From contig NZ_JAIVFT010000008.1 of the NCBI RefSeq assembly GCF_020829665.1, forward strand, positions 248,001 to 312,000: DNA of 64,000 bases, given 5' to 3'. Made by a program: the position numbers and the translations under genes. The stretch is from Nostoc sp. CHAB 5824. Lineage in GTDB: Bacteria; Cyanobacteriota; Cyanobacteriia; Cyanobacteriales; Nostocaceae. The notes under the pieces are model-generated. The model ran no database searches, was not told the origin of the DNA, and saw only the letters and a list, made by a program, of their open reading frames with translations. Positions 1 through 10,837 of the stretch are shown here, one piece after another; the first letter of the stretch is position 1, and each line of letters opens with the position of its first letter.

Positions 1-301
1 GCGTTGCTTCTAATTAAATGTGCAGGATGGTAATGAAACATATCCTGTGTGCCATCCATTTGTTACTTATAAAATAAAAGTTTCCTGTTAGTTTCTAAAA
101 TAAAAGCTTCCTGTTAGTTTCCCTAAACCTTATACACGAATGAAGCCGCTTGTAAATCAGGTTTCTGTCAATACATAAGTCCTAAGGGTATGGGATTTTC
201 TCGCCATCTAAGTCATTTTTAACCACCTCTTTTCTTGCAAATGTCCAGCGAAACTCACAATTGGACATTGCATTTCTCAAAGAAAGTCAGTAAATTCCCA
301 T

Positions 302-388
302 GTTTTGGTAGCCAAAACGGTGGTCAAGATGCTGGAAGACATAGAAATGCAATATACGTTTGGTGTTTCGGAAGGTGCGATGGCGTAA
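302..388 (+). pseudogene. Relic of a thiamine-diphosphate enzyme N-terminus
   Basis: Reading GTT at 302 onward gives about 28 residues (VLVAKTVVKMLEDI, then QYTFGVSEGAMA) before a TAA at 386. This resembles the start of TPP-binding decarboxylase/acetolactate-synthase-like proteins, where a helix is followed by FGV.G. There is no start codon in frame and the reading frame is cut exactly where a palindromic repeat (377-409) begins. I read it as a gene fragment broken by the repeat. The match is short and made by eye, so confidence is low. Nothing else coding was recognised in 1-660. Confidence 0.35.
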
Positions 389-409
389 CTGCCCGCCATA
401 GGCGATCGC
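377..409. repeat. Palindromic HIP1-containing repeat
   Basis: The segment begins GCGATGGCGTAAC and ends TAGGCGATCGC. It is a 33-bp imperfect palindrome of a kind dispersed in Nostoc-like genomes. A close copy lies inside an NRPS gene at 26757-26788. Here it truncates the TPP-enzyme relic. Confidence 0.6.
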
Positions 410-660
410 ATTCCTGTAGCATTCTAACAGCACAAGCTGTAACACAGTTCAATTTACTTACTTGACTAGCAATTGTTTGGAATTGTCGCTTAATAAGGCC
501 TTAAATAGCTCAACCCATTGTACTGTCTACATTTTAATCATCGGGCGAAATGCTTGCTGTGCTGGATTTCATGGGTTATTTAGCTTATTTAGCAACAACT
601 CTATTATTGCCACGAGTTACTTGCCCAATTCTGTAGCAACCCTAAGTGAGGAAACGAAGT

Positions 661-1512
661 ATGCATAATGACTTTTTAATTAATACCGAATCACCGTGTT
701 TCGTGCCTGACGAAACAGTGATCAAAACTGCTAACTACACTCAAAGGCATCGAGCTACTTCTGTAAAAAGTGGCGATCGCTCTGCCTCAAATATGAGTGA
801 TGCAGAAAAGATAGCTCAAACTCAGAAACTTTTAGATAGAGCGATCGCCTATGCTTGGCACACAGCCAAGAGCGATCGTAGACCACCAAAACTGACCGCT
901 ATACGTTGGGTATGGCGAATGGCAGGTGCATACCATTCAAGCCGCCATACCTCACGACTGATGGAAGAAGCCGCTAGGCGCTTTGCTGCATCTGGCCGCA
1001 AGAATTTGGCAGAGTGGGCTAAACAGAAAGCTAGAGAGGAAGCGGGTCACGATCAACTCGCCCTGCTTGATATTAAGTCAATGGGATATGAAGCTGAGGC
1101 TGTAGTGCAAGCACTTATTCCATCTGCTGCAACGGCTGTGGTAGATTACTTTACCCAAAGTGTGCAGGGGATCGATCCAATTAATTGCGTTGGCTATTGC
1201 TATGCCAGCGAACGCCTAGGAACATTTCAAGGAGAGGAGTACATCCAGAGTGTAGAGGCTTTGCTACCACCAGGTACTCATGCCACACGCTGGCTGCGGG
1301 TACACAGTGGTGTTGGTGCTGAAGTGAAACATGTAGAAGAGATAGTGGAGGTTGTTGCAGAACTTACTCCTCAAGAGTCTATTTCCATAGCGAGAGCTTG
1401 TTATGAAACCACCTTGTTACGCTTTACTCCGCCTAAGGAAAGGTATATATCAGACGAGGAACTTCAAAAGGTATTGAAACCAATGGAGTTAAATACTTGC
1501 CCACGAGTGTGA
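661..1512 (+). CDS. Heme-oxygenase-like diiron (HDO/TenA-fold) protein
   Basis: A soluble, helical protein of 283 residues from ATG 661. I chose that start because GAGG at 648-651 sits nine bases upstream; a GTG at 646 would add five residues. The C-terminal two thirds carry an HDO-like ligand pattern: EEAGH near residue 139, a glutamate in the ASERLGTFQGEE segment, and AEVKHVEE near residue 227. HDO-family enzymes use such Glu/His sets to bind two irons and oxidise small molecules or amino acids. The substrate cannot be told. A small peptide gene follows 96 bases downstream on the same strand and may be co-transcribed. Not obviously part of the siderophore cluster. The N-terminal 50 residues look unstructured and may reflect a start placed too early. 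Confidence 0.65.
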   Translation: MHNDFLINTESPCFVPDETVIKTANYTQRHRATSVKSGDRSASNMSDAEKIAQTQKLLDRAIAYAWHTAKSDRRPPKLTAIRWVWRMAGAYHSSRHTSRLMEEAARRFAASGRKNLAEWAKQKAREEAGHDQLALLDIKSMGYEAEAVVQALIPSAATAVVDYFTQSVQGIDPINCVGYCYASERLGTFQGEEYIQSVEALLPPGTHATRWLRVHSGVGAEVKHVEEIVEVVAELTPQESISIARACYETTLLRFTPPKERYISDEELQKVLKPMELNTCPRV

Positions 1513-1608
1513 ACTGATCTTCAGAAGCTAAAGAAATAACCTGGTAAACAACAAGAGCTTTTCTCAGACATCCATAACTGTACTGTTCAAACTACAAGGA
1601 GAAAAAAG

Positions 1609-1875
1609 ATGCTATCGCAGATTTTAGATTTTGGATTTTCGATTTTAGTATCGCTAGGGTCGGGTCTTGCCAATGAAACTGTTTTTTCACAGATATTTCC
1701 AAATGAAATGAAGGCTACAACTATCGAACAGCAGTTTTTAAGGCAGGATATCACCAGTAACCTAATTGAGACTAGTTTCGATGTACTAAATAATATTGAA
1801 CTTGATGATTTGGAAAGTATCATGCTTACTGAATGCACGCGAGGATTGCGAAGCGAGCTACCCGGCGGTATTTAA
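1609..1875 (+). CDS. Small acidic peptide, unknown function
   Basis: An 88-residue ORF with a strong ribosome site (AAGGAG, seven bases before ATG 1609), so translation is likely. I recognise no family. The first 20 residues are encoded by T-rich near-repeat DNA (GATTTTGGATTTTCGATTTT), giving a hydrophobic start. The middle is acidic (LNNIELDDLESIM) and superficially like RiPP leader peptides. The last dozen residues (ECTRGLRSELPGGI) are encoded by a GC-rich sequence resembling dispersed Nostoc repeats, so the natural C-terminus may have been overwritten. It follows the HDO-like gene. It could be a precursor peptide, a small regulator or a decaying gene. Confidence 0.4.
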   Translation: MLSQILDFGFSILVSLGSGLANETVFSQIFPNEMKATTIEQQFLRQDITSNLIETSFDVLNNIELDDLESIMLTECTRGLRSELPGGI

Positions 1876-1945
1876 TAAACTAATTCTTTTATCACTTTGG
1901 GGTGAAACCTTAATTTTTCGTTAGCTGAATTAGAAATTTCTGGAT

Positions 1946-1979
1946 GCGCTGGGCTTTTTCAATCAACTGCCCCCAGCGC
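1946..1979. terminator. Hairpin spanning a stop codon
   Basis: GCGCTGGG at 1946-1953 pairs perfectly with CCCAGCGC at 1972-1979, around the stop codon of the leftward WD40 gene. No clean T-run follows on the minus strand, so it is at best a weak terminator or an mRNA-stabilising hairpin. Confidence 0.3.
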
Positions 1980-4900
1980 TTTTAGTTTAACAATGGTCGC
2001 TTCTGTTAAACTTTTAACCCCCATGATGTTCATGCGCGCATAAAGTTTTTCAGCTTTCAAGATTTTTAAGCAGTGACCTGTTCTGACATCCCAAAGTCTA
2101 ATTGTTTCATCTTCGCTGCTGCTAGCCAAAGTTTGATTATCAGAACAAAAAGCGACTGACCAGATCCAAGCTGTATGTCCTTGAAAAATTTTGAGGCACT
2201 CACTGGTGTTTACATCCCACAACTTGATTGTGTGATCAGGACCGCTACTGATTAAGGTCTGGTTGTCTGGACTAAAGGCAAATGATTGTAACCAACTTGT
2301 ATGTAATTGCCAAATTCTGAGGCATTCACCATTGCTGACACTCCATAACCTTAATGTTCCATCTTGACTAGCACTTGCCAGCATATTACCATCCCAACAA
2401 AAGGCAACTGCGTAAACCCAACTCGTATGGCCTTCTAAGGTTCTTTTGCACTCACCAGTTTTGACATCCCACAACTTCACTGTCTGATCCCAAGCACCAC
2501 TAGCTAGTATTGTTCCTTGAGGGTTGAAGGCAACTGACCACACAGCAGCACAATGTCCTTGGAAAGTTCTCAAAGCTTGACCTGTATGGACATCCCATAA
2601 TCTTATTGTTTGGTCATCACTGCTACTCGCCAGCATCTGACCCTCTGCATTGAAGGTAACTGATCGAACCGCGGCAACATGTCCTCGCAGAGTTTTCAAA
2701 GCTTGACCTGTATGGACATCCCATAGTTTAACAGTTTTGTCTCCACTCCCACTTGCCAAGATATTGCCTTGTGGTTTGAAACCTACTGAGTATATCCAAT
2801 TAGTGTGTCCGTGGAATGTTTTTAAGGCTTGACCAGTGATGACATCCCACAATCTCACTGTCTGGTCATGACTGCCGCTTGCTAACGTCTCCCCATCTGG
2901 ACTGAACGCGATCGAGAGTACCTCATTGGTATATCCCCGGAAAGTTTTGAGGCATTGGCTGTTGCTAACGCTCCATAATCTAGCCGTCTGGTCGCGGCTG
3001 CCACTAGCTAAGATATCACCCTGTGGGTTAAAGGCGACTGAAAATACCCAATTTGTATGCCCTTGGTAGATTCTGAGGCATTCACCAGTACTTATATCCC
3101 ACAATCTCACTGTCTGGTCATGACTGCCGCTTGCTAGGCTACCACCCTGTGGGCTGAAGGTGACTGAAAATACACTATTGGAGTGTCCCTGGTAGATTCT
3201 AAGGCATTCACCAGTACTTACATCCCACAATCTCACTGTCTGGTCATCGCTGCCACTTACTAGCATCGTACCCTGAGAATTGAGGGATATTGACCGTATT
3301 CCATCACTATGTCCTTGGTAGATTCTGAGGCATTCACCAGTATTGACATCCCACAATCTCGCTGTCTGGTCATCGCTGCCACTCATCAGTGTCCGTCCAG
3401 ATGGACTAAAGACAACTGATAGTACCCAATTTGTATGTCCCTCTAAAACTTTAAAGCATTCACCGATGTGGACATACCATAACCTTATTGTCTGGTCATC
3501 ACTGCCACTTGCTAATACCTCACCATCGGGACTAAAGACAACTGACCAAACCTCATTATTATGCTCCTGTAAAGTTTGAAGGCATTGACCCGTAATTATA
3601 TCCCACAACTTCACGGTATAGTCAGTACTACTGCTCGCAAGGATATTCCCATCAGGACTGAACGCAAGCGATACAACCCAGTTGGTATGTCCCTTACAAA
3701 TAAAAATTTGTTTCCAATCTGAGACTTGGTACAAGTGAATCTCGCCATTGGTATCACCCAAAGCCAAAAGTTTGCCATCAGGGCTAAAGGCTACTGACAT
3801 AACACCGCCGAAGGTTTCAGCAAAAACAGACCTATTAAAATTGGCATTTTGGAAATTTACATCGTGCAATTTCAAACACCGCAGATCTGCTTGCCAAACA
3901 CTCAGATCAGAAAAATCATAGCCACTGAGATCGGTTTCCAAATAACAAAGCAGATTGAGAATATTCCCAGCTGTATAACTTTGTTCTAGCGGTGATGTCT
4001 CTCGTGACCTTGCTATAATTTGGCTTAGTTGATTCTCCAAGTTTTTTTTGCTTCTCAAGACAGCGAGCAACCCATCTATAACTGGTTTGAGGATGAGGCG
4101 AATTTGAATATCCCTCACGTAGTCTTTCGCCGTCGCCTTCATCAAAGCATGACACCTGAACAAATCAAGTTTCTGAGTTTCAATTTCCTTACAAACTATC
4201 TCTATCAATCGCTGAGTCACATACTCCATGACTACAGGTTGTAGCGTGAAGAGTGCTGTGCTTTTCTCAACCAAGGATCGCCTTACCAGAGACTCCAGAG
4301 CCTCCAGTAAGTTTTGTGGTGGTATTGGTGATACGATATCCTCTCGTATTTCTGGTAGCGAAACTGGCTCACGATTGATTGCTAGCCAGTACATAATATC
4401 CTTCTCTAAATTTGCCAAGCGCGAAAACTGCTGGTCTAGCAGATCGCGAATGCTGCCAAAAACAGCGGTGTAATGTTGCAGAAATTCAGCAACATTACCA
4501 TCAAAAACATCTTGGATCGTTGTCGCTACTATCTTCAAAGCTAGGGCATTGCCTGCATAACGCTCGACTACTGCTGGTAATTCTGACTCTGAGCCAGAAA
4601 AACCCTTGGCTTCAAAGATTTTTTGCCCTGCTACTACCTCTAAACCACCCAGTTGTAATGAGCGAACAGCCAGTGTTTCTCCTCCGAGTGACGCTATGTC
4701 TTTGGGTTTTTCGCGTGAAGTCAGCACCAAGGAGCTTTGATGCATAACTTGTCCCAATCGTTTGATCAGTAAGCCATAATCTTCATAGCCTTCTCGATAG
4801 CATCCAGCATAAGCCCCTGTTTGCAGAATAGTTTCTACATTATCTAATACAATTAGACAGCGCTGTTGTTGCAAATATTCAATTAGTTGTGATATTCTAC

Positions 4901-5510
4901 CATCTACACTTTTTGGTAAGTCAGTTTCTACAACCTGCTCATGAGATAAAAATTGAATTAAATTTGCCAAGAGGTCAAAAAGTGGGGGAGCATTGTAGAG
5001 CGATCGCCAGATAACGTACTCAAACCATCCTTGAACCTTTTGTGCTAATTTGGCAGCCAGCGAGGTTTTACCAATTCCTCCCATTCCCAACAGCGTCACG
5101 ACTCGACAACGTTCCGGGATCAGCCATTGCTCCAAGAGAGACAGTTCATCTGTGCGTCCATAGAAAACAGATACATCCACCATCTCTCCCCAATCAACAC
5201 GTTTGGGGACTGTCGAGGCTTTTTGATCGTTTAAATCGGAGTCTGGGCTTGTATAATCGCTTTTATCCAATTCTAAATTAAACATCATAAACAAACGAAC
5301 AAGCGTCCGTTTGTCAACCCCGGTTTCACGAGTGAGTACCTTTCTAAAAGTGACAGGAGTGATCCCAGCTTGTTCGCTTAATTCTTCTAAGGTAGATTTG
5401 GAGCCATTGTTTTCCCTAAATTCCCACTCAAGTTTAGCATTCTGAAGCTTTTGCCAGCCTTCAAGAGTCAGTATAAGCCCACGATTGCGTTTGGGTTTCT
5501 CCGGTTTCAT
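1959..5510 (-). CDS. STAND NTPase with HTH-like N-terminus, NB-ARC and 14 WD40 repeats
   Basis: A 1183-residue protein. Residues 1-85 form a small helical, HTH-like domain (TLEELSEQAGITPVTF). Residues 105-400 are an NB-ARC ATPase with Walker A GMGGIGKT at 142-149 and Walker B LIVLDNVE near 220. A helical region and a few pentapeptide-like turns follow (about 530-570). Then come fourteen WD40 repeats (LWDV..G signatures), enough for two seven-bladed propellers, and a conserved tail (LTEATIVKLKALGA). Proteins of this build act as switchable sensors: the propeller recognises something and ATP-driven oligomerisation triggers an effector. Some relatives serve in phage defence or programmed death, others are unassigned. 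No separate catalytic effector domain is visible. It is a tandem paralogue of the gene at 6234-9812 and shares a nearly identical 0.5-kb tract with it. Confidence 0.85.
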   Translation of the reverse strand: MKPEKPKRNRGLILTLEGWQKLQNAKLEWEFRENNGSKSTLEELSEQAGITPVTFRKVLTRETGVDKRTLVRLFMMFNLELDKSDYTSPDSDLNDQKASTVPKRVDWGEMVDVSVFYGRTDELSLLEQWLIPERCRVVTLLGMGGIGKTSLAAKLAQKVQGWFEYVIWRSLYNAPPLFDLLANLIQFLSHEQVVETDLPKSVDGRISQLIEYLQQQRCLIVLDNVETILQTGAYAGCYREGYEDYGLLIKRLGQVMHQSSLVLTSREKPKDIASLGGETLAVRSLQLGGLEVVAGQKIFEAKGFSGSESELPAVVERYAGNALALKIVATTIQDVFDGNVAEFLQHYTAVFGSIRDLLDQQFSRLANLEKDIMYWLAINREPVSLPEIREDIVSPIPPQNLLEALESLVRRSLVEKSTALFTLQPVVMEYVTQRLIEIVCKEIETQKLDLFRCHALMKATAKDYVRDIQIRLILKPVIDGLLAVLRSKKNLENQLSQIIARSRETSPLEQSYTAGNILNLLCYLETDLSGYDFSDLSVWQADLRCLKLHDVNFQNANFNRSVFAETFGGVMSVAFSPDGKLLALGDTNGEIHLYQVSDWKQIFICKGHTNWVVSLAFSPDGNILASSSTDYTVKLWDIITGQCLQTLQEHNNEVWSVVFSPDGEVLASGSDDQTIRLWYVHIGECFKVLEGHTNWVLSVVFSPSGRTLMSGSDDQTARLWDVNTGECLRIYQGHSDGIRSISLNSQGTMLVSGSDDQTVRLWDVSTGECLRIYQGHSNSVFSVTFSPQGGSLASGSHDQTVRLWDISTGECLRIYQGHTNWVFSVAFNPQGDILASGSRDQTARLWSVSNSQCLKTFRGYTNEVLSIAFSPDGETLASGSHDQTVRLWDVITGQALKTFHGHTNWIYSVGFKPQGNILASGSGDKTVKLWDVHTGQALKTLRGHVAAVRSVTFNAEGQMLASSSDDQTIRLWDVHTGQALRTFQGHCAAVWSVAFNPQGTILASGAWDQTVKLWDVKTGECKRTLEGHTSWVYAVAFCWDGNMLASASQDGTLRLWSVSNGECLRIWQLHTSWLQSFAFSPDNQTLISSGPDHTIKLWDVNTSECLKIFQGHTAWIWSVAFCSDNQTLASSSEDETIRLWDVRTGHCLKILKAEKLYARMNIMGVKSLTEATIVKLKALGAVD

Positions 5511-6233
5511 AATTTCTTAGGAAGAATTGTATTTGGAGTAATCGGCTTCTACCGCTGGCGTGTATACAAGGGAATTATCAGAAAATTAAAGTTGTTGCAA
5601 AATCAGTTAAATAATCGCTCAAGCCAGGTCACAGCAAACATTTCATAAATATTATTTTAGATAGCTAAAACGGAAATAGTACAAGAGCTTGAGGTACTTT
5701 AAAGGTTATTAAGCGACAAGTTTATTATTAGCAAACTAAGAGTTTATTTGTAAATTCATACTTACAATTTATGATTTATTACTGAGTATTTTACTAACTA
5801 TACTAATTGAAAATTTCTCAAAAGTCAATTACAATGGCAAGAAAAAATGCTGCTAATTTAACAACTTAATTTTCGCTGGAGGAGAAAATAATTTTGGAAG
5901 AATATTGTGAGAAAATGCTGCGAACAAAGAGTGATGTAATTCGAGAGATAGTATGTTCACTTAAAAAATATTTAGACGGTAGTTAAAATTACCAGTAAGT
6001 TTGTCAACCCCTACTTAAAAGGTAAGCTGTTGTACATCTAATTTTCCAAAACGAAGTCTCCAAGTCTCTAAAATAGGCGCTTAAATCTCTAATTTATGCA
6101 AGTAAGTTAAATATGCAATAGCTAATAGGTTTTCAAATCTCTGTAGTTTTATATATACAATGAATAAATTCAAAAGCCGTCTCTTAGACCCAGGTTCAAC
6201 ATCAAGTAAAGCGAAGTCAAGTCAGGCAAAAAG
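5511..6233. other. Intergenic region between the two WD40 genes
   Basis: An AT-rich 723-bp spacer. Apart from the short ORF at 5894-5986 I see no gene and no RNA gene in it. It should hold the promoter of the 1959-5510 gene, but no convincing -10/-35 pair or operator could be picked out. Confidence 0.5.
5894..5986 (+). pseudogene. Short RHH-like ORF or relic
   Basis: A 30-codon frame starting at TTG 5894 (or internal ATG 5915), preceded by GGAGGAG at 5878-5884. The peptide contains RTKSDVIREIVCSLKKYL, which resembles the helix pair of ribbon-helix-helix (CopG/antitoxin) proteins, but no beta-strand precedes it. It could be a remnant of an antitoxin-like gene, a microprotein or chance. Confidence 0.22.
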
Positions 6234-9200
6234 TCAATTCTCAATTGCTCCCAAAACTTTCAAAGAAGCAATAGTTGCTTCAGTCAAACCTGTAACGCCA
6301 CTAATGTTCATTCCCTCATAAGGTCTTTCGTTTCTTAAAGTTTTTAGACATTTACCCGTCAAAACATCCCATAATTTAACAGTTTCATCTTCACTGCCAC
6401 TTACTAAAGTTCGACTATCTGGACTAAAAGCAACTGATCTTATCCAGTGGGTATGACCATGCAAAGTTTTGATACATTGACCGGATTGCACATCCCACAA
6501 CTTTACAGTTTGATCTACGCTCCCGCTAGCCAGCAGCTTACCTTCAGGACTAAAAGCAACGGACAATACCCAGCTTGTGTGTCCCAACAAAGTTTTGAGA
6601 CATTCACCTGTGTTAACATCCCAAAGCTTCACTGTTTTATCTTTACTGCTACTGGCTAAGGTCTTACCTTCAGGACTGAAAGCAACCGACAATACCCAAC
6701 TTGTATGTCCCGACAAAATTTTGAGACATTCACTTGTGCTAATATCCCAAAGCTTCACTGTTTGGTCATCACTGCCACTGGCCAGAATATTACCTTCAGG
6801 ACTGAAAGCAACCGACCATACCCCATGACTATGTTCCAAAATATTCAAAACTTGACCAGTGTTGACATCCCAAAGCCTTACAGTTTTGTCATCACTGCTA
6901 CTGGCGAGAATTTTACCTCCAGGAGCAAAGGCAACTGACTTTACCCAGCCAGTATGTCCCCGTAAGATGTTGCAGCATTGGCAGGTGCTGCTATCCCACA
7001 GCCTCACAAGTTGATCGTAACTGCCACTTGCCAAGATATTACCTTGAGGACTAAAGGCAACAGTTCGGACTCGATTAGGGTGTCCCCGCAAAGTTTTGTA
7101 GCACTTCCCATCCGCGACATCCCAGAGCTTTACAGTTTGGTCATTACTGCTGCTAATTATGGTCTGACCACCAGGAGCAAAGGCAACAGACCACACCCCA
7201 TTATTGTATCCCTGCAAGTTTCTTAAGGCTTGACCAGTGCTAACATCCCAAAACCTCACTGTTTGGTCATCACTACCACTGACCAAAGTTTGACCATCTG
7301 GACTGAAAACAACAGACCAGACAAAACTTGTGTGTCCCTGTAAAGTTTTGAGGCATTCTCCTGTGCGGAAATTCCATAGCTTCACAGTTTGGTCATCACT
7401 GCCGCTAGCCAAAATATTACCACTAGGAGCAAAGGCAACTGACCTAACCCTGTCATTATGTCCCTGGAAAGTTTTCAGGCACTTTCCATCTGAGATATTC
7501 CAGAGTTTCACAGTTTGGTCATCACCACCACTAACCAAGGTCTTACCTTCAGGATTGAAAGCAACTGAGAAAACTGAACTAGTGTGTCCCTGCAAAGTTT
7601 TGATGCATTCTCCTGTACGGAAATTCCAGAGCTTCACGGTTTTATCACTACTAGCACTGGCGAGAATTTTACCTTGAGGACTAAAAACTACAGATAAAAC
7701 TGAATCAGTATGTTCCCGTAAAATTTTATAACACTTACTATCCGGAATACTCCACAAACGCACTGCTCGATCGTCGCTGCCAGAAGCTAGAATTTCACCT
7801 TGAGGACTGAAGGCAATAGCTCGTACCCGCTCAGGATTCCCCGTTAAAGTTTTCAAGCATTCACCTGTGTTGACATCCCACAATTTCACATTTTGGTCAG
7901 TACCTCCACTGCAAAGAGTGCTACCATTCGGACTGAAAGCGATCGCTCGAACCCAATCAATATGTCCAAGACAGGTCAAAAGTTGTTCGCTCTGAGCAAA
8001 GTCTCGCCACAAGCAAATCTTGCCATTTGCGTCACTCGCCGCTAAAATTTTTCCGTCGGGGCTGAATGCTACCGCAGAAATTTTACTGAAATTTTTAGTA
8101 AAAACCGATTTAGATAAATTAGCGTTTTGGAAATTGACTTGAGGTAAACTTACACCCCGCATATCTACTTGCCACACGCTTAGATTAGAAAAATCATAAC
8201 CTCTTAAATCTGTCTTTAACTGACGAAGCAAGTTGAGAATATTTCCACTTGTATACCCAGGTTCTAGTGGAGATTCTCTTTGCAGCTTGACTAAAATTTC
8301 ATTTAAATGATTTTCTAGTCTTCTTGGGGTTTTAAAAATAGTGAAAAGTTCATCTATAACTGGCTTAATTATTAAGCGTATTTGAGTGTCTCTAGTGTAG
8401 TCTTTGGACTGAGCTTTACTCAAAGCATAATACTTAAGAAGCACAATATCCTGAGTTGCAATTTCTTGATAAGTTTGCTGAATTAATTTACTAGTCACAT
8501 ACTCCATTACTACAGAATGTAATGTGAAAAGTAAACCACTTTTTTCACTTAGCGTTGACTGAAATTTGTCGATGAGACTTCGCCTGATCAAAGACTCTAG
8601 AGCTTCTAGTAACTTGTGTGGTATTACTAATGAAGTTAAATCTTCTTGCAAATTGCAGAGCAGAATTGACTCACGATTAATTGCCAGCCAGTACATAACC
8701 ACACGCTCTAAATTAGATAAACGCTCAAACTGTTGCTCTAAAACAGCACAGATATCACCAAAAACAGCTGTCTTTTGATTTAAAAACTCACAAACATCAC
8801 CATTGAAGACATCTTGAATAGTCGTTGCAACTATCTTCAAAGCCAATGGATTACCAGAATAAAGCTCAATCAGCGCTTTCTCTTGGGACTCTGCTCCAGC
8901 CAGACCTTTGAGGTGAAAAATTCTTTTTCCTTCTTCCTCTTTCAGACCCCTCACTTGTAATGAACGAACAGGTAGTGCTTGTCCTTCGTGTGAGGCTATG
9001 TCTTTGGGTTTTTCGCGTGAAGTCAGCACCAAGGAGCTTTGATGCATAACTTGTCCCAATCGTTTGATCAGTAAGCCATAATCTTCATAGCCTTCTCGAT
9101 AGCATCCAGCATAAGCGCCTGTTTGCAGAATAGTTTCTACATTATCTAATACAACCAGACAGCGCTGTTGTTGCAAATATTCAATTAGTTGTGATATTCT

Positions 9201-9812
9201 TCCATTTACACTTTTTGCTAAGTCAGTTTCTACAACCTGCTCATGAGATAAAAATTGAATTAAATTTGCCAGCAGGTCAAAAAGTGGGGGAGCATTGTAG
9301 AGCGATCGCCAGATAACGTACTCAAAACATCCTTGAACCTTTTGTGATAACTTGGCAGCCAGAGAGGTTTTACCAATTCCTCCCATTCCCAACAGCGCCA
9401 CGACTCGACAGCGTTCCTGGATCAGCCATTGCTCTAGTAGAGTAAGTTCATCTGTGCGTCCATAGAAAACAGATACATCCACCATCTCTCCCCAATCAAC
9501 GCGCTTTTGAGGCTCCAAGACTGAAAGTCCTGCCAATTCAGGATTTAACTTAAAATAGTCTTGGGGATTTAGCTCTAAGTTAAACGCCATAAATAAGTAA
9601 ACTAATGTTCGTTTGTCAACCCCTTCTTGGTTGGTAAGTATCTTTGCGACTGTATTTGAAGTTAATCCAGCACGTTCACTTATTTCTTCTAGAGTGTACT
9701 TGGAGCCAGATTTCTCTCGAAGTTCTCCTTCAAGTTTCGCCTTTTGAAGCTTTTGCCAGCCTTTACGAGTGAGTATAACGCCACGATTTCGTTTTGGCTT
9801 GTGCCGATTCAT
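6234..9812 (-). CDS. STAND NTPase with HTH-like N-terminus, NB-ARC and 14 WD40 repeats (paralogue)
   Basis: A 1192-residue protein with the same order of parts as its neighbour at 1959-5510: an HTH-like start ([16 protein letters not shown]), NB-ARC with GMGGIGKT near residue 145 and LVVLDNVE near 222, a helical linker with pentapeptide-like residues, fourteen WD40 repeats, and the tail [14 protein letters not shown]. The ATPase core is almost identical in DNA to the neighbour over about 500 bp, while the start, the linker and the propellers have diverged. That is expected if the recognition part is under diversifying pressure while the motor is held constant or converted. The pair lies head to tail with a 0.7-kb spacer, and each gene probably has its own promoter. 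Function beyond signal-dependent NTPase is unknown. Confidence 0.85.
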   Translation of the reverse strand: MNRHKPKRNRGVILTRKGWQKLQKAKLEGELREKSGSKYTLEEISERAGLTSNTVAKILTNQEGVDKRTLVYLFMAFNLELNPQDYFKLNPELAGLSVLEPQKRVDWGEMVDVSVFYGRTDELTLLEQWLIQERCRVVALLGMGGIGKTSLAAKLSQKVQGCFEYVIWRSLYNAPPLFDLLANLIQFLSHEQVVETDLAKSVNGRISQLIEYLQQQRCLVVLDNVETILQTGAYAGCYREGYEDYGLLIKRLGQVMHQSSLVLTSREKPKDIASHEGQALPVRSLQVRGLKEEEGKRIFHLKGLAGAESQEKALIELYSGNPLALKIVATTIQDVFNGDVCEFLNQKTAVFGDICAVLEQQFERLSNLERVVMYWLAINRESILLCNLQEDLTSLVIPHKLLEALESLIRRSLIDKFQSTLSEKSGLLFTLHSVVMEYVTSKLIQQTYQEIATQDIVLLKYYALSKAQSKDYTRDTQIRLIIKPVIDELFTIFKTPRRLENHLNEILVKLQRESPLEPGYTSGNILNLLRQLKTDLRGYDFSNLSVWQVDMRGVSLPQVNFQNANLSKSVFTKNFSKISAVAFSPDGKILAASDANGKICLWRDFAQSEQLLTCLGHIDWVRAIAFSPNGSTLCSGGTDQNVKLWDVNTGECLKTLTGNPERVRAIAFSPQGEILASGSDDRAVRLWSIPDSKCYKILREHTDSVLSVVFSPQGKILASASSDKTVKLWNFRTGECIKTLQGHTSSVFSVAFNPEGKTLVSGGDDQTVKLWNISDGKCLKTFQGHNDRVRSVAFAPSGNILASGSDDQTVKLWNFRTGECLKTLQGHTSFVWSVVFSPDGQTLVSGSDDQTVRFWDVSTGQALRNLQGYNNGVWSVAFAPGGQTIISSSNDQTVKLWDVADGKCYKTLRGHPNRVRTVAFSPQGNILASGSYDQLVRLWDSSTCQCCNILRGHTGWVKSVAFAPGGKILASSSDDKTVRLWDVNTGQVLNILEHSHGVWSVAFSPEGNILASGSDDQTVKLWDISTSECLKILSGHTSWVLSVAFSPEGKTLASSSKDKTVKLWDVNTGECLKTLLGHTSWVLSVAFSPEGKLLASGSVDQTVKLWDVQSGQCIKTLHGHTHWIRSVAFSPDSRTLVSGSEDETVKLWDVLTGKCLKTLRNERPYEGMNISGVTGLTEATIASLKVLGAIEN

Positions 9813-10107
9813 AAATTATGAATACCTACTTTTTACAGCAAAAGTTCATGACCAGCTCTTTAAAAGAGATGATCTCCATTGTCACTTTTAACTTAAAACC
9901 TAGTTATACATGGAACCAGGACTAAAAATATTTAAAAAATGGAACGCGATGCTTATTCGCCAAGCATGTCCCTTTGGGGCTGGGTACCCATTAAAGGCGA
10001 GATCGCTTACTCGCTGGGGAGCAAGTGAAGAAATACCTTATGAAGGTTTATCAGAGGTTGTTTAGGCATTTATGCAAGTTCCAAAATAAATTTCTAAGTT
10101 TCAGCCC

Positions 10108-10332
10108 TCATGTCTCACTTTCTTGAAACGCTAACTCCAACAAAAATGATAGGCAGCCAGGATTGGCAGCTGCCCACTCGTTGGTTTCTGCAATGAGAGT
10201 TTTGTTATCCGAATCGAGATAAAATTGCATTTTGGCAGTCTGCTCCAGTATTTCGCGTTCCTTGCCCCCAATTAAGTATCGCGCAATGAGGCAGTACTAG
10301 TCTGCCAACCCAAAAATGCGCTTATGAGGGCT
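10108..10332 (-). pseudogene. ORF relic with internal stop
   Basis: On the minus strand the frame reads SPHKRIFGLAD, stop (TAG, 10297-10299), then YCLIARYLIGGKERE and on through AETNEWAAANPGCLSF to a TGA at 10108. The composition after the stop is protein-like and about 62 codons are open without a start codon. I do not recognise the family. It is best read as a decayed gene end. Confidence 0.3.
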
Positions 10333-10837
10333 GGGAAAAGGGGAAAGGGGAAAGGGTAAGGGATTTAAAACCTTTCCCCCTGCCCCTTATCCCCACTTCG
10401 TGGGGGCCCCACCTTCCCCGTTACCCCGCTTTCGTCACGAAAGCGAACTACTACTTTCTAGCTACATGCTGCCTGGAGTCGCAACTTAGTCAGTTTTTTC
10501 AGTTCTGACAAAGCAAGAGTTGCTGCTGAGTCGTTTGAAAGTGTACTTGAACATGAGTGACTGTCCTGATGGTTTTCGTGCATCAGGTAGCCTCGCTGTT
10601 AGTCAAAATGTATTAGCCTAAATTTGAAATTTTTATTTTTAAGCAGTTGGTTATCCGCTTGTTGGAGGCGACTGTTAATCGTCTCATGGTTGAAAGCAAA
10701 CAAAGGTTTCTACTTGTTTAGGCTACGTAGCCCGGATTTCTCACTTGTGAGAAAAAATGAATAAGCAAAATTTAGAATAATTTAAATAATACATTATCAA
10801 ATTAGATGATCGAGCAAGACAAATCGGAATAAAAACC

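Noticed and set aside
235..668. Two short plus-strand ORFs in the left end
   Set aside because: No ribosome site or recognisable family. The first overlaps the TPP-enzyme relic in another frame and reads through the palindromic repeat.
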